Source: Selaginella moellendorffii (lineage: Eukaryota > Streptophyta > Lycopodiopsida > Selaginellales > Selaginellaceae). Taken from it: a DNA stretch of 64,000 nucleotides. The notes under the pieces were generated by a model that had not been told where the DNA came from, did no database searches, and was given only the letters and a program-made list of their open reading frames with translations. How positions within the stretch are numbered: position 1 is the first letter of the stretch; each line of letters opens with the position of its first letter. Below, one piece after another: positions 20,975 to 33,252 of the stretch. Both the position numbers and the translations under genes were made by a program. Location of the stretch: positions 26,391 to 90,390 of the forward strand of contig NW_003314305.1 in NCBI RefSeq assembly GCF_000143415.4, in the 5' to 3' direction.

Positions 20975-21440
20975 ATAACCTCGGCCCCTCCAGCCCCTAA
21001 AGTGCCTGAGGTTGAGTTCAGGCTGGTCACCTTGGGCACTTTGGTTGTCTAAGGGGTCAAGATTATCTGAATAACCTTGGCCCCTTCGGTGGCTAAAGTG
21101 CCGGAGCTCAAACTCAAGCTAGCCACCTCAAGCACTTTGGCCACCTAAGGGGCTAAGGTTATTAGAATAACCTCGGCCCCTCGGGCGGCCAAAGTGCCCA
21201 AGCTCGAGCTCGGGTGGCCACCTCGGGCAGTTTAGCCGCCCAAGGGGCCAAGATTATTTGAATAACCTTGGCCCCCCTGGCACCCAAACTACCCAATTTA
21301 GGGTTTAGAGGGCTCAAGCCAGCCACCTCGGGCACTTTGGCTGCCAGGAAGGCTAAGGTTATTTAAATAACCTCGGCCCCTCAAGCAGCCAAGGTGCTTG
21401 AGCTCGAGCTCGGGCCGACCACCTCGGGCACTTTGGAATC
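20975..21440. repeat. Palindromic tandem array, right part
   Basis: Continuation of the array at 6858-7108. AT palindromes of the form GGTTATTNNAATAACC lie at about 21061, 21157, 21252 and 21356, giving 95-105-bp spacing. CCTCGGCCCCTCGGGCGGCC and GGCACTTTGG elements occur in inverted order within each unit. Without the chromovirus the array would hold about seven units. Confidence 0.8.
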
Positions 21441-22790
21441 GCTTGAGGGAACTTAAGGAACACCCTAGAGCTGAAAGAGTTGCAGACCTTCCTAACAACA
21501 TGGTGGACAAGTGCTTCCAAAAGACTGTTATGCGAACAAAGGAAAAAGCAGTTCACCAAACACTTGAGGTGCTCAAGTGGCCAAGCCCTTGTGACTTGAT
21601 CAAAGAAATCCCCTTTTACCATATGGCAGCGAATGGATCTTGTGCTCACAACATCTAAGTATGTCAACCTGGACATATACAACTTGTTCAAACATAATGG
21701 CCTTATGACAAATATTGGTATGTTTTTAGTCTCTTTTTCCAAGTTAGTAAAAATGGAGATCATTATCATCACACCTGGATTATGAATAACTGGGATCCTA
21801 TTTGGAGGAGGAAGTCCCAGGAATTTGATAACATGCTTATCATACATCCTGAGACTTGACAGCTTGCGGGGATAATAATCCAAATTATTGATGGTAACCA
21901 CTGATATGGGGCTTGGATTAAGTGTATTGACAATTATTTTTGCAATGATCCTGTCTATCATGTCAACATTTCAGTCAGCCATGTCTACATAAGGGGACCT
22001 TTGGATGTCAACAGACTTGTCTTGGCCTACTAAAAGATCAATATGCAAGTTTTATAATGCTACTTTCAACTCCACTTTAACTTATTTGTCATGTTTAAAT
22101 GTAAGCTTGAGTAGTTTGCTGTTCAAAAGAAAAATCTTGTCCATGACATCGAGCAATTTCGATTTTTGGTAGACTTCAGTGAGGATGACATCTGCCAATA
22201 TTATGGTGATGATTTCGCAACACTTATTCGGCACTCATGCACTCGAAATGACAGTACAACTTAGTTCAATAACGCAATCAATTTTATGCTTGTTGTATAG
22301 TGCAAGGTATATCTTTAGGAGTTGGAGCTCCTAGGGAAGGAAACATCTATATTAGACTAGGAAAAAGTTGTTAATGCTGGCAATGATGGCAATGCAAGTG
22401 ACGATGGAGATGAGGATGAGGAAGCTTCAGATCAAGTTTATGTTCCACCACCATACAACTAGGATCAGGCTCCAGTTCAACCATCAAACAATCAAGATCT
22501 GGATCAGGTTCCACCAATAAATAACGATGATCAAATGGTTCATAGAATATCACATCGACCTCGAGGTAAGCAAAACTGAATTTTACAAACTAAAGGTGGT
22601 AATACATATTTTTTGTAACAATGACTGTTGGTAGTAATTTCATTCCAGCTCGACAAGATGCTTGTGAAGAGGAGTTAGAGGAAATCTTATTGACAATATG
22701 CCATATGACAGTAACATATTATCATTGTTTTTTTCATTCACTTAGCTCTTCTATAGATCCATCTTGTTTCCCTAATAACACAACAAGGCA
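21441..22790. other. AT-rich DNA with unrecognised decayed coding traces
   Basis: Short plus-strand frames occur, including an acidic stretch near 22380-22440 (NDGNASDDGDEDEEAS) followed by Pro/Gln-rich codons. They may belong to the same decayed element as the methyltransferase-like relic downstream. No domain is recognised and stops are frequent. Confidence 0.4.
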
Positions 22791-22793
22791 TTA

Positions 22794-23640
22794 TTGGGTG
22801 TCTTCATTGGCTCCTATAGTAGATTGTTGATATCTTTCATGGAAGATGACATCAATATGGATATACAGCACCAATCTAACTGTTGGTGCCAAAAGATACA
22901 AAGGCCCTTACTCTTAGTTGCAGACTTCATTTTCTTCGACTTTCCAGATGGTTTTTCAGATATTGATGGGAAAGTTGAGGATTGGAACTTTTTCACACCT
23001 GACCACATGTGCGATGCATTCCTTTTGTCTAAAGCACTTATGCTCAAAACTGGTCATATCCTACCAAACGACCCCAACTAGATGTATGAGCTTATGATAT
23101 GTGCAGTAGAAGTTCATTTCAAGTCATTCTCTTTCGGGTGTATCATATGTCCTATTGGCATCAATACTAGGGGCGTTCAAGGGAAGCTTGAAAAGGTGGG
23201 TATGTATTTTATATTTTTATCTAATTTCTAAACTTTTTCATTTTCCAGGTTATGATGTGGACTTATCATGCCTTTTGTAGAAACACATATGATGGATTTC
23301 GTAATAGCGAACATGCAGCACATGTTTTGCCTAGGTATAATAGTTTCACTAACATCATACCCAACCTTGTGGATGAACAGATCCATAACACGTTTCTAGA
23401 GTACTGATTTTGAACTCCATCGGCAATACAAGTTTTATTTGAGCTTTATTGCCCACCAAATAGTGTTGTGAATGATTGTGAATGATTGCACAATAGGTAG
23501 CAGTTCTATGGTAGAGATAGTACATGATTTTGGTAAGTCAATGTTTGTTATTGAAGAACATCATTTTTTCAAATGCCAGCTTATAGGATTTCATGAGTTG
23601 CCTCCAACCTTAAGGAGGTAAATTATATTTATTAAAATTT
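22794..23640 (+). pseudogene. Decayed DNA methyltransferase-like (beta-class N4/N6) ORF
   Basis: The plus frame reads VADFIFFDFPDGFSD, where DFPD (22938-22949) sits in the place of the catalytic DPPY box. WNFFTPDHMCDAF and LMLKTGHILP follow, resembling the helix and GG-turn after that motif. A TAG at 23080 stands where Trp would fit. Further on, YDGFRNSEHAAHVLPRY and ELYCPPNSVVND precede CTIGSSSMVEIVHDFGKS and MFVIEEHHFF, resembling the SAM-binding FxGxG strand and acidic motif. A 10-bp tandem duplication (GTGAATGATT twice, near 23467-23486) shifts the frame just before it. Motif order matches the beta class of DNA amino-methyltransferases. The match is by pattern only. Confidence 0.4.
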
Positions 23641-25780
23641 CAATATATGTTTAATTCTGTTTTATTGATCATAATCACCTAAAGTTTCTAGAATTGGAAG
23701 CTTTGGAAGTCTCCCCGACTATGCAGAAGCCATGGCTCAACATATGCAAAGTGAATCTTCCCCACAATACTAATATAAAGGGAAGCATAAAAGAAATCAA
23801 TATGTTGATGATGAGCAAAAGAAAGTTAATTGCATCCTTACATAAAATGAAAAACTTGTTATATGTCAGATGTTTGTGAAAGTGTCAGATGTCGGGGATC
23901 ATAATTGCAAATTATCATTCTCACCTATCACCATCACTTTTAGTGCTTGTGTGTTGCCATCTCCTCTAACATCTTGTAAACAATTGTGTATGATATAATA
24001 CCACCTTCTAGAACAAAGTATATTACCTATAACTAATATCATTTTATTATATTTTTTCTTTTAAAAGTGACAATACTATAGTATAGTAAAGTAATTCTAG
24101 ATCTTACATGCCACTATAGGGTAGCCTAAAAACCCTATATTTTGCATTAGCTGATGCAGTGTTTCCCAAGGAGATGTTGTTCCTCACCATGAAGCATAGG
24201 TTGCTTGTAAATATAAGAGCTTCTAGAATTTCAGATTATCGTGTATACACATGCTTTATCATTATAACAAAATTCTACTTTGCTACACATAATTATTTTC
24301 TACACATTCCAAATGTCTAGGGAAATAGACTACAAGGAAAATTATAAACCATATTATAGTGGCAAAGCATGTTAGCACTTTGCCATTCTCTTGTGTGAGA
24401 TTACCTTTCAGTCTTGGAAATGTAGATAAAGTTAATTCTTTGATGTGATATTATTTTTGAGTCTTTTGAAAGATTTCGATTTCTTTTATTATTATTCACA
24501 AACAACTCCTGAAATTTTTTAAGGAGGATTCACTACAAAAATATACCTTGGTCTTATCATATGAGAGGATTGCGATATAAGCAAGCAATCAAGTTTCTGA
24601 TGTGAATTAATATGTAAATTACAAATATCATAAAAAGTTTTATGGAGAAAATTTCTTGGTGCTTTCTGCTGTGCTATTCATGTCTTCAATTCTCTTGCTC
24701 TGGATTATTGTTTTAGAAATAACAAGAGCATTTTTATTAATCGTGATAGTGGTCTCAACAATCCCAAATGGGTAATAAGGACTAGAAATGTAATATGAAG
24801 ATTGTGGTAGTGAAATAAAATTAACATTCTCACATTCCTTTGCACTACAACTCTTACTTACGGATCATATATTTTCCTTGCTTCCCATCTTCTCAAGAAC
24901 CCTAAAAAATCTTTTAAATGAAGGAATAGTATCTATAGCTGTAAAAGTATTCAAAATATTAAGTAATCAAATCAAAATATGACAGCTGTAACAGTAGTCA
25001 TAATAAAATAATATTGCTTTACAAAAGTTAGGTTCTCGTGAACTTTGTCTTTTTTAAATAATTCAATCTTATAGAAACTTTTAACTTAGATATTTATGTA
25101 TTTAAATATTTTAAAGCATGCTAGAACCTTCATTTATTCAATTTAAATTTCCTTTGTAAAACTTCTAGTTGACCATGTTGGATACCTTTATCTGTGGATG
25201 CACCACAAGAGGAAGGATATATGCATAAATATTTAATATGTAGGATTTCAAATTTGGGGGTAGGAATATATTTTACTTAAGGGTATATTATATTTTTAAG
25301 TAGCCACTAATCAATGGGAATCACAACTATGCCATTTGCTCTGATCCCACATGTAATGCACCAGATTTCTTTTTTCTTAAGCCAATTGGAAAAAGAACAA
25401 TTGCTTAATGATAAAGCTTTTAGTGGTCTTTATTCATCCCTCAAGGTTCTAAGGATCCACGATGATAATATATCTATATGTAAATCTCATCCCATGATCA
25501 CATATGTTACATCTTCTCTCTATTTGAGCACTTAAAAAAAATTTAGGGAGAAACAAACAAAAAAGGACAAAGGTAATTAACTATGTCTTTGTAAAGGATA
25601 AGTTAATTATTCTAACAAAATATACAAGAGAGACTTGCTGATAAATCTTATGAGTTGTAGTGTGCTCATTAGGGTTTTGGGCAACTAATAAGGGGCATTC
25701 CACAGCATCAATGCTTTAGTAGGTAAGTGGCTTGATAACTTCTCCCCATCATTTTGAACTTCTTAGAGAGTGAGATTTTT
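23641..25780. other. AT-rich DNA, nothing recognised
   Basis: Very AT-rich on both strands with no frame above about 75 codons of natural composition. No RNA gene, LTR end or known repeat was identified. Confidence 0.5.
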
Positions 25781-25789
25781 TTGTGGGAT

Positions 25790-26815
25790 GAGAAATTAAG
25801 TTGGGAAAAGTTGGTTTGCATATAAATCACTCATCTTCTTTCTTCCTTTAAAGGTTTATTTTTCTTGATTTTTGTTTTCTCTTGAACAATGAGAGGGATG
25901 GAGATGTTAATTTGCATGCAAACCAACATCTCTTGGCATTCTATTTTCTTTTCTCTTTCATTTTTTTGCTCATCTCTACCTTGTTGTTTTTTTTTTCTTC
26001 CTTGTTGAAGGGGTGGGAAAGATCTGTTTATGCATGAGTTAATGCTTCCCCACCTTTGTTTTTCCTAAAGGCAAGCTTTCTTGGTTTTTTTTTCTTGTTG
26101 CTAAGGGCAAGAATTTTATAGTTTCGAAAATAGGGAGAGACAGAAATATCAATTCTTATGAGAATGAACATCTTTAAAGATATTGTGATGTGTTTTTCTA
26201 GATTTTAATAACTTGATATTGCATTTCTCATGAATTTGGGAGGGTGGAAAATGTCGATCTTATATGACCCAATATCTTCCAGGTTTTATTTATCTTGAGA
26301 ACTTTATGAATTCTTTTTCTCTGAATTTCAGAGGGGGAGGGGGAGGTCAACTTTTGTGTGAACCAACCTCTCCTATAATTTTATTATTCCTTATTTGCCT
26401 TAAGACTTATTTTTTCTTGAATTTCAGAGGAGGAGGGTAAGGTTAGTTATTGCATAAATTGAAATCTCTCATATTTTTATTTTATTCTTTTTTTTTATTG
26501 AGGCTTTATTCACCTTATTCAAAATTTTAGAGGGGGAGGTAAGGTTGATTCTTGCGCAAACTAACCTCTCTTGCATTCTTGTCATATATTCTTTTTTTCT
26601 TTCTTGAGGCCTTCTTGGCCTCAAAAATTTTCTTTTCCTAAATTTTAAAGGGGGAAGGGTGAGCTTGGTTCTTGTGCAAACCAACCTCTCCCATGTTGTT
26701 GTCGTGTTCTTTTTTATGTCTTTAGGCCTTTTCAGCCTCAAAAATCTTTCTTTTTTGAATTTTAGAGAGGTAGGATGAGGTCAATTCTCGCACGAACTAA
26801 CCTCTCCCAATGACT
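25790..26815. repeat. Degenerate 100-120 bp tandem repeat
   Basis: About eight units. Each has a T-rich stretch (TTTTCTTGAATTTCAGAG), a G-rich box (GGGGGAGGGTAAGGT), then TTCTTGCGCAAACCAACCTCTCC. The CCAACCTCTCC anchor recurs near 26365, 26467, 26562, 26684 and 26803, with weaker copies near 25830 and 25925. The last units add a TTGAGGCCTTCTTGGCCTCAA hairpin-like block. Confidence 0.7.
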
Positions 26816-27000
26816 TGTGTTTTTTTCTTTGTATTTCTCTTAGTTTACAATCTATTTTTCATTTGCTTTTACTTATAAACTTTTCTAGTAAGAGCACATA
26901 TAAAATAAGATTGACTAACTAAAACTTCCAAAAGGGGACTTGAACTTATAATACCATAGATTTTCTTTACTTTGCATATTAGATATTAGAACATTAAACT

Positions 27001-27600
27001 TATGCTATTGTAGCGCACGTGGTTTTGACCCTTTATCCTATGGTGATTTACCATAGGATAACACCACGAAGCGGAACCTAAACCCTCTTTGTGCCACGTG
27101 ACAGATGCCACGTGTCACATGCCACGTGTCCATAGGAACCCAAGGTTCAGGGCCTTGGGCCACTGAACAAAGGAACGGTGTGAAACTCCCAAGCATGGAG
27201 CCAAGGAGTGATGGAACCGAACCATGGAGTAACTCCCGAGCATAAAGCCCAAGGAGTGAAGGGACAGGGGCCCGGAGCAACTTGGAACAGTCCTAGAGTA
27301 ACCAGCATCCCAATGCCAGGACCAGCACACAAAACGGAGCCAAACGGAGTCTGGCGCTATTTCGGCATACCGGTGGCCTAACGTGAGGACATGGGTACTC
27401 CACCAACTAGCATGGAATGGAACTTGGGCTTAGACCCAAGCCGGACGCAGAACAAGGACAGGCACGCAAGCAGGAGCTAAACTATGCCTTAGGTTGGTCA
27501 GCCATGCCCGACCTACCCACTATCCTTACTATACATTTGGAACCCCCCATAGCCCCCCCCCCCCCTTGAGGAACACACGCTTTGGGCTTTCACCCCAAGC
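27001..27600 (-). repeat. LTR-like fragment related to the chromovirus LTR, reverse orientation
   Basis: Positions about 27522-27595 (ACTATCCTTACTATAC, TTTGGAACCCC, a long C run, CACGCTTTGGGCTTTCACCCC) match the reverse complement of the middle of the chromovirus LTR (about 7430-7505), including the homopolymer run. The flanks to the left (G-boxes, GGAACC-rich sequence) are not alignable by eye. It is probably an LTR of a related family or a solo remnant; ends are not defined. Confidence 0.5.
27016..27128. promoter_or_regulatory. G-box cluster and perfect hairpin
   Basis: CACGTG occurs at 27016-27021 and three more times exactly 14 bp apart (27095, 27109, 27123) in TGCCACGTG contexts, the core bound by plant bZIP/bHLH factors and part of ABRE elements. 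Between them, 27034-27060 is a perfect inverted repeat (TATCCTATGGT, 5-base loop GATTT, ACCATAGGATA). It may be the enhancer part of an LTR (inference). Confidence 0.5.
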
Positions 27601-28790
27601 CTCCCTTAGTATCAGGAGTTAGTCTCTGGGACAAGCTCGAAACTTACTAAATATGGAATGTCCTTAGATTGCGAATTTGGACACAGGACGAACACCATTG
27701 TGTTCAGGACGATTTCTACATTCTGTAGATATGCCAAATGAGCAAATCTGGACACTTTCCATAAATAGCATTTGGGACCGAAATGAGACCAACACAAAGG
27801 GCATGATAGCGAGGGTGTTTGGCAGACACGGTAAGCTATCATCTAACGATATTGAGGGACCAATCTCAATACGCGAGGGTTCTTGTCAAGCCAGTGCAAG
27901 ACAGAGCAAAAGAGAACTAACAAGCCAGGCCAAGTATGCTTGGCTGAATAGACACTTAGGAATTCCGTCCTTATGCTCATCCGGCCAAGTACAGATGCAA
28001 AGTTCAATTTACTAACACTTGAACAAGAGGGGCTGATAAAGGGTCCAGCAATACCGACCTCCTGCCATCGTGGCAGTAAGGTAAGAGTGTCCGTAAGGAC
28101 TAGTCGACAGGTAACTTTCGATACCCGAAGTCACATTCGTGACAGCTATCGAGTTATACATTTGTCCAATATAAACGTAATACCCCAGGTACGAGATAAA
28201 AGTTCATGGACAAGCATGAACTAAATGACTACTCGAATCTAACTCAACCGCAATCAGCTCACTAACATGTTTAGCCAATAGCTCTGAGTATGCTTTGAAG
28301 AGGCTAGTTATGCATGATTCACACTCAGTCAAAACTAAAATGAAGACCATGAGATAAACTTATATTAGTACACAACCTCCTCATAGACAAAGCTATAATA
28401 TAGGTACCAACATCTCAACTTCAAATAACTAAATTTAACATCACTATCCTTAGCTAAAGTGCAAAGCTATCAAGACCAAATCAAGATTAGTGAGAGCTCA
28501 CTACTCTCATAGAGTTTAACAAAATGCAAGGTGCAACTTGCCACTAAGTATAATGCTACCAAAGAAAGGCACAAGGGTTAGAAAATTTTCCACAAATTTT
28601 CTTAAGCCTTTTCCAATCAGTCGGTCACTTTACTCAAAAACCATTCTGTTTTCATAAGCCAGTACAAACTAGTGAAAGAGTTGACTACGGTTAATTTAAA
28701 CCTTAGTAAGTAGTTTGTAAGATGCAACCCGAAAAGGATACTAACTTTTGGGGCTAAAGTAATTGAGTTATATAGAGTCTAGGGTTGGTG
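27601..28790. other. No gene recognised
   Basis: Mixed-composition DNA, possibly the internal part of a decayed element beside the LTR-like piece. Plus-strand frames of 60-110 codons have no recognisable domain. No primer binding site or RNA gene was seen. Confidence 0.4.
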
Positions 28791-28804
28791 TAGAAAAGTG
28801 GCTA

Positions 28805-29950
28805 TTATGCTTTTCTAGAAAGGCAGACAAGGCTGCCGTCGTCTCGATCGTGAGCCCAAACAATGCCGCTCTTCTGACCGGTGACGACAATTCTTGGAAC
28901 TTGTTCTTGGAGAAACGGCTTGGGATCGTGAGGAGCATCGGTGACTCTCCCAGGTTGTAGTCCGGGCCAGGCTCAGGTGGACAGTTTGCTGGTGGTGGAT
29001 TTGTGTCACAAGCAAGCCTCCATACGTCGTTTCCTCCGAGCCTGTTACACCAGCGTATCTCACCGTCGGGCATGTTCACGGCTACAACGGCGTCGTCACA
29101 AACGCCGCGAGGATAGTAGTCGCTCGAGTTGGCATTTCTGTTGAGGCAGTCCTGGACGTCGCTCGGGATCTGGTAGAGGTTTCCAGTGCCAATGAAGGCG
29201 AGTCCTCGCTTGGGATCGATGGAAGGACTGCTTCCCCAAAGTGTAACGCCATAGAACTGGAATTTTCAGGAGCCATGTAAGTTCTCCATATTCGTTTTCC
29301 AGTTTTGAAGTCGAGTTTCTGAAAGCTTCCTTGGAATGTGCAACAGGCTGCCTTTACAAGCTCTTGGAGCGAAGACATACCAACGTAGAAAGCTCTGCCA
29401 GTATGATAGGTTCTCAAGAGCAGAAAAAAAAGAAAAGAAATGAAGATTGCTTACCCGTCGTATGCTGTTCCTGACATGGTGATCCTTGCCAGGGGCGTTT
29501 CATCCAGATCTTCTGACATCCACACCATTCTTCCATTCTTACGGTGTAAAGCAACACCTCTAGCGGGACCGAGCAAACCATACAGCAAGAGCTCTTCGGT
29601 CACAGCCGGTATCGCCCGCGACAAAGTGGCAACTCCCGTGATTTCTGTCAAGTTCGTGCTCCAGAGAAGTTCTCCGTGGATGGTAACTGCGAAGACAAGC
29701 CCGTTCCACAATGGGAAGTAGACAACACAGTCGTAAATCACCGGTGTGGCCGAAATGTCCGCGCCGGCGTCAAAGCTCCACTTTTCTCTTAGTGAGGCGC
29801 CCTCCAGACGCTGATCAAGTGCTCATCTTCTGCAAAGCGACAATTCTTGAGATCTCCTCCGTGGCTGATCCATTCGCCCGTCTGGAAAAAAAATGTCAAG
29901 GCAAGCTTATTTTCCTTTGTTTTGCTCTTTGTTGGACTACCTGACAGTTG
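28805..29950 (-). pseudogene. PQQ-propeller / polyvinyl-alcohol-dehydrogenase-like pseudogene
   Basis: The minus strand encodes WISHGGDLKNCRFAEDEHL, then LREKWSFDAGADISATP, YFPLWNGLVFAVTIHGELLW, GRMVWMSEDLDETPLARIT, a short intron (about 29418-29453), AFYVGMSSLQE, CCTFQGSFQKLDFKTGKRIW, GLAFIGTGNLYQIP, MPDGEIRWCNRLGGNDVW and TGQKSGIVWAHDRDDGS. These are the repeated beta-propeller blades of plant PQQ-like quinoprotein dehydrogenases. At least three one-base shifts are needed to stay in frame (near 29794, 29255 and 28930), and the C-terminal blades are missing beyond 28805. A short exon and the signal peptide may lie upstream but were not resolved. Called a pseudogene; assembly errors are the alternative for single shifts. 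Confidence 0.65.
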
Positions 29951-30526
29951 GATTCCACCTGCAGCAAAGATTGTGCCATCACGATCAACAAGAATACGAA
30001 AGAGATCTCCATGGAGGGGGACTAGCGACTTTGCTCGAGAAAGAAAACTCAAGGCATGCAAATGCAGTCTTTCTTTGCTTTTGTAATATTTCTTTTTCGC
30101 GTGCTTGGTGACTTTTCTTCATGCCGTGCAACACCCTGTTTGCAACACAAAGACTTTTCAGCACACAAAGAGCACTCCCCGCATTCAAGTGCGGGTAACT
30201 GGATGCGTAGGCAAGGGGCTTGTGTTTTCTTTTTTCCTTGGGTTATTTTCTTGTTCCTTGGTATCATAGATTGGCATCACTCCCATGTCAACGAGACCCA
30301 TGGTTCCAGCCTCGGTCGTCCTCTTGTACTGCAAGCTTCTAGGAGGCGGAAGTCTCAAGCCCACGACACGCTTGCTGGAGATTCCATGAAGAAATCGTTT
30401 TTCTTTTTGCGCACTGCCACCTTATGGTGATTCAAAAACTATCTCTACTTACGCCGTTTGAAAGCGGGCCAAGGATTTGCAAGATGCTAAAGTTTGATTG
30501 ATTTGTTTGAGAAGAACCATTGACCA
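29951..30526. other. Intergenic, possible 5' remains of the PQQ-like pseudogene
   Basis: Contains no convincing gene. The minus strand holds an upstream piece (ILVDRDGTIFAAGG) that may be an exon or promoter-proximal sequence. The plus strand has only short frames. Confidence 0.35.
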
Positions 30527-30786
30527 GTTTTCATCCATGCCAGGAGGTTCGAATACCGTGGTACGCATGGGACTTCAACAAGCAGGTACTTATTCTTCAA
30601 TAGTTTAGATAGCATCCCGACGGCGAATCTCCGACACAGGTTGGAGGCTGGACACAAGTCTACAAGGGAATGACATTTACCACAGTCAGAGGCGCTGGAC
30701 ACATGGTGCCTGCCACAAAGCCGCAACATGCTCTTCAAGTTTTCAAGAGCTTCTTGGCAGGAGAAGCGTTGCCCAGCTTCCCATGA
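30527..30786 (+). pseudogene. Orphan C-terminal exons of a serine carboxypeptidase
   Basis: Plus strand: PWYAWDFNKQ, a GT/AG intron (GTACTTATTC to CCGACACAG), then [35 protein letters not shown] and a stop at 30784-30786. This is the C-terminus of family S10 peptidases and carries the catalytic His in GAGHMVP. The remaining exons, with the catalytic Ser and Asp, are absent upstream. It lies 150 bp before a complete homologue, so it is probably the stub of a tandem copy. Confidence 0.8.
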
Positions 30787-30942
30787 ACAATAGGAAAGAG
30801 AGAAAGAAAACTAACACAAACAAACAAGGAATAGCTACGCGTTCAAGGTTCGCGAAAACTATTCGTTCTAATCAGCTTGTCTTTGGAGTTTTCACTTTAG
30901 CGTAACAGGGACGGCTGGTGGTCAGCTGATGGAGTTTTCGGA

Positions 30943-32849
<1,907 letters not shown>

Positions 32850-32859
32850 ATGCCCAAGT

Positions 32860-33022
32860 TGTGAGTGCTTAGAATATAGAAATTGTGTATATTAATTAAC
32901 TTAAAAACTTTAGTTTATATATAGGAGTGAGTGGTTCAGATTGAAACCAATCCAACAGCTACCAAAATCTCACTACGCTAATATTAATATACAATATTGT
33001 AGCCATACACTTGGCCCTCACA
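32860..33022 (-). repeat. 3' LTR (163 bp)
   Basis: Begins TGTGAG and ends CTCACA (6-bp terminal inverted repeat). It has TATATATAAACT as a TATA box on the minus strand. It begins only 10 bp after the stop codon of the carboxypeptidase gene, so it may form that gene's 3' untranslated region. Confidence 0.75.
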
Positions 33023-33252
33023 TCATCCCCTCCTCTTGGAATAATGAAAGACCATTAGAGTTCTCTTGTAGATGGGCCGGGATCAGGAAGAACATCAGGA
33101 GGAGGCATCGACGGATCTATAGGTGGTATTAATTGTTCATGATCCTTTGGTATGAAGCATTTCAACTGCTACACACGCACAATCTTTGGAGGATTGGCTT
33201 GCTGAACGTTATGCTAAACTTCATAAACTTATGGTATAATTTGCTACAACAC

